A DNA stretch of 12,693 bases from contig JBMYQA010000167.1 in assembly GCA_049600855.1 (NCBI GenBank), positions 1-12,693 on the forward strand, read 5' to 3'. Under the pieces are notes generated by a model, which was not told where the DNA came from, did no database searches, and worked only from the letters and a program-made list of their open reading frames with translations. This document shows, in pieces, positions 1 through 7,330 of the stretch; within the stretch, counting starts at the first letter, position 1, and each line of letters begins with the position of its first letter. Both the position numbers and the translations under genes were made by a program. Origin of the DNA: JBMYQA01 sp049600855 (GTDB lineage Bacteria > Bacteroidota > Bacteroidia > Cytophagales > Flammeovirgaceae).

Positions 1-178
1 AATAAGTACTCGGCAACAAATAGTTTATACTAAATTTTGGAAGTGTTTTTTGTTCCAAAAAGGCAAAAAATGAAGCTCTAGCAGCGCTAAAGCAATATTT
101 TTTAACGTATTTGGGGCAAAAAAAACGATAAAATTCGTTTAAAGTATTTGTTGATGGGTACTTAATGCTCATTACTAA

Positions 179-283
179 AAGCGGTTCTTTTAAGCACACA
201 TTGCAATACTTTTTTTAACCATAGCGCTCGTGTGCGAGTCTAATGCTATGCTTTTCAAAAAGCGCCCTAGCGGAGAACTGCTT
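179..283. other. Candidate nested stem-loop (structured leader or intergenic repeat element)
   Basis: Ten bases at 179-188 (AAGCGGTTCT) can pair with 274-283 (AGAACTGCTT) with one G-T pair. Inside this, CATAGC (220-225) is the exact reverse complement of GCTATG (245-250). Within that loop, CTCG (227-230) faces CGAG (235-238). A competing pairing also exists: GCACAC (194-199) with GTGTGC (230-235). The nesting makes a folded RNA or palindromic repeat element plausible. I recognise no known riboswitch or ncRNA family here, and strand and function are unknown. Confidence 0.3.
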
Positions 284-327
284 ATTTGTACTGAAAATAT
301 TCTACTGTTATTGATAACAATTATTTC

Positions 328-339
328 CAAACAGTCTCT
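328..339. repeat. Dispersed motif CAAACAGTCTCT, single copy upstream of the CHAT-STAND gene
   Basis: The twelve bases match exactly, in inverted orientation, the left arm of the inverted repeat at 7246-7257, and match the right arm at 7287-7298 with one change. All three copies lie in intergenic sequence ahead of the two giant genes. The function is unknown. Confidence 0.45.
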
Positions 340-431
340 AAACCTATGCTGTAAAAGCCCATGCTATGATTGCTAATCCTCTGATTTTCTGTTATCTTCA
401 ATGAAAATTTGCAATAATCAGATAATCAATC

Positions 432-3400
432 ATGGCAACAACAAACCGACCTGTAATCTTCTTGGCATTTGCGAATGACCGTGTTGATGATGCAGCGTAT
501 TTACGAAATCTTCCGAAAGAACTTGATGGTATTCGAAAAGCATTGTACCGCGCACAAGAGGCTGGACTTTGTGAGGTAGTAGAGCGCGCCAATGTGACTG
601 TGGAGAATATCCTCAATGTTTTTCAGGATGCACGGTATCGAAATCGTATTGCCATTTTTCATTATGGAGGTCATGCCAATGGTTATCAGTTGTTATTGGA
701 GTCGGTAGAAGGCGCAAATGTTTCGGCTAAAAGTGAAGGCTTGGTCCCTTTTTTTGCGAAACAGCGCAGCCTGAAACTAATTTTCTTAAATGGCTGCTCT
801 TCTCAACAACAAGCGTTAGCGTTAATTGAGTCGGGCTTGCCTGCAGTAATCGGCACTTCCCAGTCCATTAATGATGATGTGGCCACCAGCCTAGCCATTC
901 GTTTTTACAATGGTTTAGGAAATGGGGCAGGAATTGAAAAAGCATGGCAAGAGGCGGTGGATGAAGTAAAAATTCAAAAAGGGACGGCCAACATGCGCGA
1001 CCTGTTTTTTGATGGGATGGAAGCTTTAGAGGCGGAGAGCTCGGATTCCACTCGGGCGAAAAAACTTTCGGCCAAGCTCGACCGTTTCCCTTGGGAAGTC
1101 TACTACAAGCCAGGAGCCGAAATCGTAAAAGCGTGGAATTTGCCCGAGCAAGTGGGAAATCCCTTGTTCAACCTACCTGAAATCCCTCAAAAACATAATT
1201 TACCAGAATCCCCATTTTTATTCCTGAAACGCTATGAACGCAAGCATGCGCGTGTGTTTTTTGGAAGATCGTATTACATCCGAGATTTGTACAACAAAAT
1301 TACGGATGTGAGTTCTCCGCCAATTATCTTGTTGTACGGACAATCAGGAGTGGGAAAGTCTTCGTTATTTGATGCAGGAATTTATCCGCGTTTAGAGGAG
1401 TCGCATAATATCAAATACATTCGGAGAGATGGGGAAATTGGCTTGGTGAATGGCTTAAAAAGGGCATTGCATACCGAGGAATATGCATTAGATCAAGCAA
1501 GTAAAACGGAATCAGAAGAACAGGAAGAAATCCCTGAAAAAGAACGAAGCATCAAAGATGAAGAGTCAGCAGAGTTTCTTACGGCCTTAGAAGCTCGTTT
1601 ACCAGAATTAAGCGGGGAGGTGAAAAAGAAAGCAGAAGGATTGATGCTAGCGCTCAAAACGAAATTAGATGCAGTTGCCTTTGAGCAAGAAATGGGTGGG
1701 AAACAGACGAGAAGGATTGCCACCGAAGCGGAAATCCAACACCTTACAGGAGTATTGAAACAATGGCGAACCATTGAAGCACGTACTGGAAAACCCTTGG
1801 TCATTATTCTCGATCAAGCAGAAGAACTATTTACGCGCCCCATTGCCAACCAACCCAATGAACTCGAAGAATTACTGGATGTGTTTGACGAGCTTTTTGC
1901 CAATCCGATTGATTTTCCGAGGGGTAAAATTGTAATGGGTTATCGAAAGGAATATAACCCAGAAATTGAAGAAGGCTTTAAGGTACATTCCTTACCGAGA
2001 ACGAAGATATTTTTAGAGCACCTGAGTAGAAAAGATATCATTGAAATCTTTCGAGGACTTACAGACACGCCAGCAGTTAAAAAACGTTACCAGTTAACTG
2101 TTGAAAAGGAGCTGCCTGTCATTATTGCAGATGACTTATTAGAAGATAAAAACTCTTCGGTTGCGCCAGTACTGCAAATTTTGTTGACGAAAATGTGGAG
2201 TAAAGCAAAAGCTGAAAATGCGGATGCTCCATCATTTACAGTTGAATTGTATCAAGGGTTAAGGCGGGAAGGAATTTTGTTGGATGATTTCTATTTCCAA
2301 CAGATGGAAAAGCTGCGCAATTGGGCCGAAGAACTTGAGATGTCTGGTTTTGCCTTAAGTGTATTGCAGTTTCATACCACCAAGTTAGCCACAGCAGGCA
2401 GTCGACACATCGATGAAATTCGTACGCGCTACAAACACCGAGAGAAAGATATCGATACCTTAATCGAAAAATTTCAAGAGCTATACCTACTCAACGAGTC
2501 AGGAAGAAATGTAACGGGATTGGCGCACGATACCATTGCTCCTTTAATCCAAAATGAATACCGAATTTCGGAAAGGCCAGGTCAGCGAGCAGCGCGTATT
2601 TTAGAAAACAAAACGCTTGAGTTTAAAAGAAATCCCAAAACCTCGCTAGATATTGGCGAACTTGAGTTGGTCGAAACTGGGCAAGTGGGCATGCGGTATT
2701 GGGTTGATCGCGAGTGGGAGTTGGTTGAAAAAAGTCGTATCAAACGGGAAAAAGCGAAACGAATGCGGCGTTTGTTGTTTCGCGGAATTATTGCTACCAC
2801 CATTTTTGTGGTGCTAGGCTTTATTTATGGGGTAAATAAATCGCTGGAGTTTAAGGATAAAATTCGGGAAAAATCAATTGCGAGCTTAGGTGAAAAATCA
2901 AGGATTATTCGAGATGCGAATCCAACGTTAGGGTTAATTTTAGCGAAGCGATACCAAGATGAATTAAGTAGTATCAAAGAGAATCAAAGTTTTTTTCAAA
3001 AAAATAGTGTAGCGCAGAATAATAGTTTATTGGAAGAAAATGCCAAGCGCTATTTAAAGGAAGCCATTGTAGCAGCCTCAGGGAAAAAACTATACAAAAG
3101 TGTGCTATTTACAGAACGTGACAAGAGCATCGAAAGTGTCGCATTTTCTGAAGATGAAAAGCTCATTGTGACGACTTCGATCGACAATGTGCTCACGGCT
3201 TGGGATATAGAAGGGAATCTGATTGATGACCTGCGCCAAAGTACGAAGAATATGGCAACCGCAGTTTTTCGAAAAGATAGTATCGTATTGGCCTATGAAG
3301 ATGGAAGCACACGGGTGTTAGACAAGCAAGGTGATACTTACCGAAAGACGAGTAATGATGATTACAATCATTATGAAATATGGCATTCTGTAAATCGCAA

Positions 3401-5513
3401 TAGCTCAATTTTTAGTAAAGAAGAAAGAAGGGATGAGTATGCCAGAGATTACGACTATTGTGTGGCTACAGAAATTCACTTTTCAAATTATGACAAGGAC
3501 ATTCATTTCCCCATAGATTTGATTTCAGCCCAATCCGATCACACCTTAAACCCATGCAGCGCGATTGGTGCGCGAACAGATGGAAGTGAAATTGCTTTTA
3601 AAGTTGATTTGGGGTATTACGATAGCCTTTTTGACATCGAAGCTACTCGACTAGCCATATTAAATACCCAAACCAATCAAGTGACAGAATTAACGGAGTT
3701 TGACGGTTTGCATTACCGCATGAACTTTCATCCTACGGCTGGGGAGTTGGGTGTATACGTAGATGGGGACTTCCACTTGTTTAATCAACAATTTGAAAAA
3801 CTAAAACAATTTAAGATTGAGTTAGGAATGGAGGACACCTATCTACAATCGTGGGCTTTTATTCCTGAAAAACAACAAATTGCTTTTATGGGCAGGATCG
3901 GTGGCATCGTTGTCTATTCCTACGAAGGGGAAAAGTTATTTGAAATTATCCATCAATCGGCCTATTCTGAGTTGGGCTTTTCGCCATCTGGAAGATATTG
4001 CTACAAGGTAAGTCCCCAAGAAGGGGTCCATATTTGGGATGTAGAAGCCGAAGATTTGGTAATCCCAGCGTGGAAGGAGGATAAATGGTTAAAGAAGTTC
4101 TTCAAAAGAGTGTCTGTAAATGCACGTTTTTCTAGTGATGGCAAGTACATCATAGATCGCCTGCCAAACGATAGCATTGTGGTGGGCTCATGGCGAGATA
4201 ATGTCATTAAGCCTTTCCTTGCACCAATCGATTCCTTTGCTTCTAAGCAATTATTTTATCATGAAAATGGAGTAGTCGGTCATCTTTCTAATTCAGAAGA
4301 TATGATGCTCCAAACTCGAACAGGTAACTTCATGCTATATGGAAATGATTCCAGTGCTCATGAGCCTCCTGTGTTAGCATTGGATTTGTCAGATGATGGT
4401 CAAAAAATTTATGTGGGGCATGCCAACATGGTCATGATTATGAATTCGGAAGGCGAAAAGGTGGATAGCCTACCGCTCACGAGCTTTCATACCGATGAAG
4501 AAGAAGTTGATAGCTTGGCTACAGCAATAGCAGTTTCTTCCATGAATATTGATCAGGCAGACGAATACCTATTAGTGGAGCGAAACTCATTGTACGAATT
4601 GTACCATTTGCCAACAAAAGAAGTGGTTCATGAATTTTATGAGGTGCCCACCGCTGATAAAATTGCTTTATCTTCGGATGCAAAATTGTTTGCTACACTC
4701 ATTGGTTCAGAATTGGCCTTGTGGGATTTATCGGAAAATAAAGTCGATAACATCAGAGATACCACTTTTATTAACGCAAATGATATTCTTTTCTCAGAAG
4801 ATAATAAACACGTCTACATCTTTAACTCAATCGGAATCTACTCATGGGGTTCGTCTAGGTTGTTATTAGCTTCAGTCGATCAAATAGATTTCTCCAAGCC
4901 ATCTTTACGAAATGAGGTAGATGAATTGTTAGACGAACAAGTAAAGATCAGGGGCTTACAGGATGTAATGGCAAGAAAAATCGTGTATTTTGCCTTTATC
5001 TTTATGGTGTTGGCGCTGATATTCCTCAATAAGGTAGCAGGGTATTTTGATGAGAAAAATTATTTGAAGTTTGGAATCTATGGGCCAGCTTTTGGCACTT
5101 TGCTGTTTATTCAAGCTGATTTGATTGCCGATACCAACACTAGAGGTGAGTTACGAAGAGTATTGGATTATTTAGTCATGATTAATCTCCCCATATTTGT
5201 ATATTTAACTTATGCTTGGTTCAAAAAATTCCAGCATAACTCAAAAGTCATCTCTCGCATTTACCTGTCATTACTCTGCATAGGAGCAGTAGGCGCTAGT
5301 GTGTATTTGTATTACGATTACTATAGTTTGTTTAATGATGATTTCTTGTGGGAGGTGATATTCGCCTATCTTGGCATTGTGATTTCGTTTGTACTGATCA
5401 ATAAAGCGGTAAGTCATTGGTATTTAGGAAATAAAGTGAAATTCCTACTATTTATAATTCCAGGTATATTTTTTCTGATGTTTCTTTTTATAGCCATGTC
5501 TATATTTTATTGA
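432..5513 (+). CDS. CHAT protease - STAND NTPase - TM - WD40 - six-TM membrane protein
   Basis: This is a predicted signal-transducing protease ATPase of 1693 residues. Residues 1-200 form a CHAT (caspase HetF associated with TPRs) domain, with the catalytic candidates His81 in HYGGHANG and Cys122 in LNGCSS. A STAND/AAA-type NTPase follows: Walker A GQSGVGKS at 303-310, Walker B-like LVIILDQAEE at 456-465, a conserved-type Arg505 in GYRKEY, and a winged-helix-like end with AHDTIAPL at 698-705. An unusual charged insertion occupies about 350-450. A basic stretch (767-784) precedes a membrane helix at about 784-801. A degenerate WD40 propeller covers about 887-1500, with clear WD pairs at 924, 1202 and 1431. 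Six hydrophobic helices close the protein (about 1517-1536, 1547-1566, 1577-1597, 1607-1628, 1639-1657, 1669-1692). The ATG at 432 is chosen because the CHAT domain starts right there (RPVIFLAF); no Shine-Dalgarno is visible. CHAT-STAND-WD40 proteins are often assigned to conflict or cell-death signalling. The specific role here is unknown. Confidence 0.9.
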   Translation: MATTNRPVIFLAFANDRVDDAAYLRNLPKELDGIRKALYRAQEAGLCEVVERANVTVENILNVFQDARYRNRIAIFHYGGHANGYQLLLESVEGANVSAKSEGLVPFFAKQRSLKLIFLNGCSSQQQALALIESGLPAVIGTSQSINDDVATSLAIRFYNGLGNGAGIEKAWQEAVDEVKIQKGTANMRDLFFDGMEALEAESSDSTRAKKLSAKLDRFPWEVYYKPGAEIVKAWNLPEQVGNPLFNLPEIPQKHNLPESPFLFLKRYERKHARVFFGRSYYIRDLYNKITDVSSPPIILLYGQSGVGKSSLFDAGIYPRLEESHNIKYIRRDGEIGLVNGLKRALHTEEYALDQASKTESEEQEEIPEKERSIKDEESAEFLTALEARLPELSGEVKKKAEGLMLALKTKLDAVAFEQEMGGKQTRRIATEAEIQHLTGVLKQWRTIEARTGKPLVIILDQAEELFTRPIANQPNELEELLDVFDELFANPIDFPRGKIVMGYRKEYNPEIEEGFKVHSLPRTKIFLEHLSRKDIIEIFRGLTDTPAVKKRYQLTVEKELPVIIADDLLEDKNSSVAPVLQILLTKMWSKAKAENADAPSFTVELYQGLRREGILLDDFYFQQMEKLRNWAEELEMSGFALSVLQFHTTKLATAGSRHIDEIRTRYKHREKDIDTLIEKFQELYLLNESGRNVTGLAHDTIAPLIQNEYRISERPGQRAARILENKTLEFKRNPKTSLDIGELELVETGQVGMRYWVDREWELVEKSRIKREKAKRMRRLLFRGIIATTIFVVLGFIYGVNKSLEFKDKIREKSIASLGEKSRIIRDANPTLGLILAKRYQDELSSIKENQSFFQKNSVAQNNSLLEENAKRYLKEAIVAASGKKLYKSVLFTERDKSIESVAFSEDEKLIVTTSIDNVLTAWDIEGNLIDDLRQSTKNMATAVFRKDSIVLAYEDGSTRVLDKQGDTYRKTSNDDYNHYEIWHSVNRNSSIFSKEERRDEYARDYDYCVATEIHFSNYDKDIHFPIDLISAQSDHTLNPCSAIGARTDGSEIAFKVDLGYYDSLFDIEATRLAILNTQTNQVTELTEFDGLHYRMNFHPTAGELGVYVDGDFHLFNQQFEKLKQFKIELGMEDTYLQSWAFIPEKQQIAFMGRIGGIVVYSYEGEKLFEIIHQSAYSELGFSPSGRYCYKVSPQEGVHIWDVEAEDLVIPAWKEDKWLKKFFKRVSVNARFSSDGKYIIDRLPNDSIVVGSWRDNVIKPFLAPIDSFASKQLFYHENGVVGHLSNSEDMMLQTRTGNFMLYGNDSSAHEPPVLALDLSDDGQKIYVGHANMVMIMNSEGEKVDSLPLTSFHTDEEEVDSLATAIAVSSMNIDQADEYLLVERNSLYELYHLPTKEVVHEFYEVPTADKIALSSDAKLFATLIGSELALWDLSENKVDNIRDTTFINANDILFSEDNKHVYIFNSIGIYSWGSSRLLLASVDQIDFSKPSLRNEVDELLDEQVKIRGLQDVMARKIVYFAFIFMVLALIFLNKVAGYFDEKNYLKFGIYGPAFGTLLFIQADLIADTNTRGELRRVLDYLVMINLPIFVYLTYAWFKKFQHNSKVISRIYLSLLCIGAVGASVYLYYDYYSLFNDDFLWEVIFAYLGIVISFVLINKAVSHWYLGNKVKFLLFIIPGIFFLMFLFIAMSIFY

Positions 5514-5529
5514 CTACTTAATGACGTTT

Positions 5530-5550
5530 TTATTGCGATTTGGGCAATAA
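5530..5550 (+). terminator. Weak hairpin terminator candidate after the CHAT-STAND gene
   Basis: TTATTGC (5530-5536) and GCAATAA (5544-5550) are exact reverse complements around a 7-base loop, 16 bases after the stop codon. The stem has only two G-C pairs and is followed by just TTTCG. It is therefore a weak intrinsic terminator at best. Confidence 0.35.
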
Positions 5551-5599
5551 TTTCGTAAAATCAACAAAGGAAATGGATGCATGCATAATAAAATAATGC

Positions 5600-5629
5600 T
5601 TGTTTCATTTCTCTAACGACATATTTTTA
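5600..5629 (+). promoter_or_regulatory. Bacteroidota-type promoter candidate for the aldehyde dehydrogenase
   Basis: TTG at 5600-5602 is followed by 19 bases and then TATTTTTA (5622-5629), which matches the Bacteroidota -7 element TAnnTTTG at all but the last base. The spacing is typical. Transcription would start near 5636, about 10 bases before the ATG at 5647. This suggests that the gene is transcribed independently of the CHAT-STAND gene. Confidence 0.4.
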
Positions 5630-5646
5630 GCAAAAATACCAATACT

Positions 5647-7038
5647 ATGACACAGGAAGTACTGGAGCAAAATGTTGCTCAAGCGTTGATTCAGAAGCAA
5701 CGGGAGTATTTTAGGACTGGTGTTACTCACAATGTGAGTTTTCGAATAAAGCAGTTAAAAGCGCTCAAAGCAGCTTTAAAAAAGCGAGAAGATGAAGTGT
5801 ATGAAGCATTGGCTTTGGACTTCAGGAAATCGACATTTGAGACTTATATCTCAGAGATTGGGATGGTTTATGAAGAAATTAACCTCATTATCAAACATTT
5901 GAGGCTTTGGTCAGAGCCAGAAAAGGTAGATACGCCGATTACGCTTCATCCTGGTTCAAGTTATATTTACCGTGTTCCCTATGGCGTTACTCTAATCATT
6001 GGTGCATGGAATTACCCGTTTCAGCTTACGGTAGTTCCATTAGTAGGTGCCATTGCAGCAGGAAATTGTGCGATTTTGAAGCCTTCTGAGCTATCGCCGA
6101 ATACCTCAAGGGTGATTGCTGAGATGATGGCTGAAATTTATGAAGAAGACTATGTGACTGTGGTAGAAGGTGGCGTAGCCGAAACCCAACAATTATTAGC
6201 CGAGCGCTTTGATTACATTTTCTTTACGGGAAGTGTACGGGTAGGGCAAATTGTTGCTCAAGCTGCTAGTAAATATTTAACGCCATTCACCTTAGAGCTT
6301 GGAGGCAAAAGCCCGTGTATTGTGCATAAAGATGCTTCGATTGATAAAACAGCCAAACGCTTAGTTTGGGGGAAATTCTTAAATGGCGGTCAAACTTGTG
6401 TGGCTCCCGATTATGTATTGGCACACAAAGATGTGAAAGAGGAACTCATCTTTAAGATGAAAAAATACATTGCCAACTTCTATGGAACCAATCCTAAAGA
6501 AAGTCCCGATTTTCCTCGAATCATCAATGAACGCCATTTTGATCGCTTAACGACTTATTTAATGGATGGGAAGTTAGTGGCTGGTGGCGAAACCGATAAG
6601 GCTGAGTTGTACATTGCTCCTACAATTTTAGATGATATTGGTTGGGATGATCCCATCATGCAGGATGAAATTTTTGGGCCAATTTTACCCATCATCACCT
6701 ACGAAAACATCAATCGAGTGGTGGAAGAAATCAATAATCGACCAAAACCACTCGCGTTTTATGTATTTACAGAGAAGAAGTCCATAGGAGAGCAATTACT
6801 CAAATACGTAGATTTTGGTGGAGGTTGTTTAAACGATACCATCACACACTTGGGTAATCTCAATCTCCCATTTGGTGGTGTGGGAAGCAGTGGATCAGGT
6901 GCTTATCACGGCAAGTTTAGCTTCGAAACCTTCTCACATCAAAAAGGTGTTCATAAAAAGACGACTTGGATTGATGTGCCGCTCCGTTACCCTCCTTATG
7001 AGGGGAAACTCGGATTGATCAAAACGATTATAAAATAA
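5647..7038 (+). CDS. NAD(P)-dependent aldehyde dehydrogenase, class 3 (ALDH3)-like
   Basis: The enzyme oxidises aldehydes to carboxylic acids with NAD(P)+, probably in the cytoplasm. The substrate cannot be read from the sequence; fatty or other medium-chain aldehydes are typical for class 3 relatives. All key motifs are present: GAWNYPF at 119-125 with Asn122, LKPSE at 144-148 with cofactor-contacting Lys145, FTGS at 193-196, LELGGKSP at 216-223 with general base Glu217, GGQTC with nucleophile Cys251, and EIFGP at 341-345. The C-terminus (GAYHGKFSFETFSH) is characteristic of ALDH3-type proteins. The length of 463 residues is normal for the class, and the N-terminus is short, as in soluble members. 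I see no C-terminal membrane anchor. The gene follows the CHAT-STAND gene after 133 bp with its own promoter candidate and ends before a strong hairpin. A functional link to its neighbours is not indicated. Confidence 0.95.
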   Translation: MTQEVLEQNVAQALIQKQREYFRTGVTHNVSFRIKQLKALKAALKKREDEVYEALALDFRKSTFETYISEIGMVYEEINLIIKHLRLWSEPEKVDTPITLHPGSSYIYRVPYGVTLIIGAWNYPFQLTVVPLVGAIAAGNCAILKPSELSPNTSRVIAEMMAEIYEEDYVTVVEGGVAETQQLLAERFDYIFFTGSVRVGQIVAQAASKYLTPFTLELGGKSPCIVHKDASIDKTAKRLVWGKFLNGGQTCVAPDYVLAHKDVKEELIFKMKKYIANFYGTNPKESPDFPRIINERHFDRLTTYLMDGKLVAGGETDKAELYIAPTILDDIGWDDPIMQDEIFGPILPIITYENINRVVEEINNRPKPLAFYVFTEKKSIGEQLLKYVDFGGGCLNDTITHLGNLNLPFGGVGSSGSGAYHGKFSFETFSHQKGVHKKTTWIDVPLRYPPYEGKLGLIKTIIK

Positions 7039-7054
7039 TCCATAGCAGCAGTAC

Positions 7055-7084
7055 GGGCGAAAAACCTTTCGCCCTACTTCTTTT
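7055..7084 (+). terminator. Intrinsic terminator after the aldehyde dehydrogenase gene
   Basis: GGGCGAAA (7055-7062) and TTTCGCCC (7067-7074) form a perfect 8-bp stem closed by the loop AACC. The pyrimidine- and T-rich run TACTTCTTTT follows directly. The hairpin begins 17 bases after the stop codon. The downstream arm and its tail are repeated at 7095-7112. Confidence 0.75.
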
Positions 7085-7112
7085 CCTCTATTTATTTCGC
7101 CCTACCTCTTTT
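7067..7112 (+). repeat. 18-bp direct repeat duplicating the terminator arm
   Basis: TTTCGCCCTACTTCTTTT (7067-7084) recurs at 7095-7112 with one C-for-T change. Both copies carry TTTCGCCC, so either can pair with GGGCGAAA at 7055-7062. This gives a backup or alternative terminator stem. Confidence 0.7.
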
Positions 7113-7245
7113 GCCCTCAATTTCATTTGCTCTCTTTCCCCCCTTAGGCTCGAATGGAATTACCAATTCACCAAGCGACTCATATTATCTTTTCATGAAT
7201 GCTATTATAAAGTATAGTTAGAAGGAAAAATTATCTGTATTTTTC

Positions 7246-7298
7246 AGAGACTGTTTGAATTTTTTGTTTAGCCGAAAGAAAAAGCTCAAACAATCTCT
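7246..7298. repeat. 13-bp inverted repeat upstream of the giant secreted protein gene
   Basis: AGAGACTGTTTGA (7246-7258) and TCAAACAATCTCT (7286-7298) are reverse complements except at one position, separated by 27 bases. The left arm core is the exact reverse complement of CAAACAGTCTCT at 328-339, upstream of the first gene. No T-run follows, so a terminator is unlikely. It could be a small dispersed repeat, a palindromic protein-binding site or an mRNA leader hairpin, since it ends 32 bases before the ATG at 7331. The rest of the 7039-7330 spacer holds no gene that I can see. Confidence 0.55.
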
Positions 7299-7330
7299 CA
7301 AAAGTGTTTATGATCATTTAGCCCCTACAC

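Larger units (their letters stand above)
1..431. other. Non-coding region with several inverted repeats, upstream of the CHAT-STAND gene
   Basis: I found no credible gene here: ATG-started frames are at most about 20 codons. The stretch is AT-rich and contains several short inverted repeats. TTTTGGAA (35-42) faces TTCCAAAA (53-60). TAGC/GCTA lies at 79-89. AAACGA (123-128) faces TCGTTT (135-140). A nested set spans 179-283. An approximate direct repeat of the form GCAATA-T-run-AAC occurs at about 92-106 and 203-219. The core CAAACAGTCTCT lies at 328-339 and recurs inverted at 7246-7257. No convincing TAnnTTTG promoter with a correctly spaced TTG was found before the ATG at 432; AAAATTTG at 404-411 is only a weak match. 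The upstream neighbour lies outside the window. Confidence 0.6.

Noticed and set aside
35..60. TTTTGGAA/TTCCAAAA hairpin as terminator of an upstream gene
   Set aside because: The stem is AT-rich with two G-C pairs, the loop is long and no T-run follows on either strand. No upstream coding end is visible.
398..616. Minus-strand open frame overlapping the start of the CHAT-STAND gene
   Set aside because: It lies mostly antisense to the well-conserved CHAT domain, and its low-complexity Ser/Arg-rich product has no recognisable motif.
4630..4869. Plus-strand 79-codon frame inside the WD40 region
   Set aside because: It is out of frame with, and fully inside, the large gene, whose propeller sequence continues without a break. 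There is no start signal.
5577..5586. Palindrome ATGCATGCAT as an operator
   Set aside because: It is a short simple-sequence palindrome with no second copy, too weak to call as a regulator site.
432..7038. CHAT-STAND protein and aldehyde dehydrogenase as a two-gene defence operon
   Set aside because: The 133-bp spacer, a hairpin and a separate promoter candidate argue against cotranscription, and the dehydrogenase looks like an ordinary metabolic enzyme.
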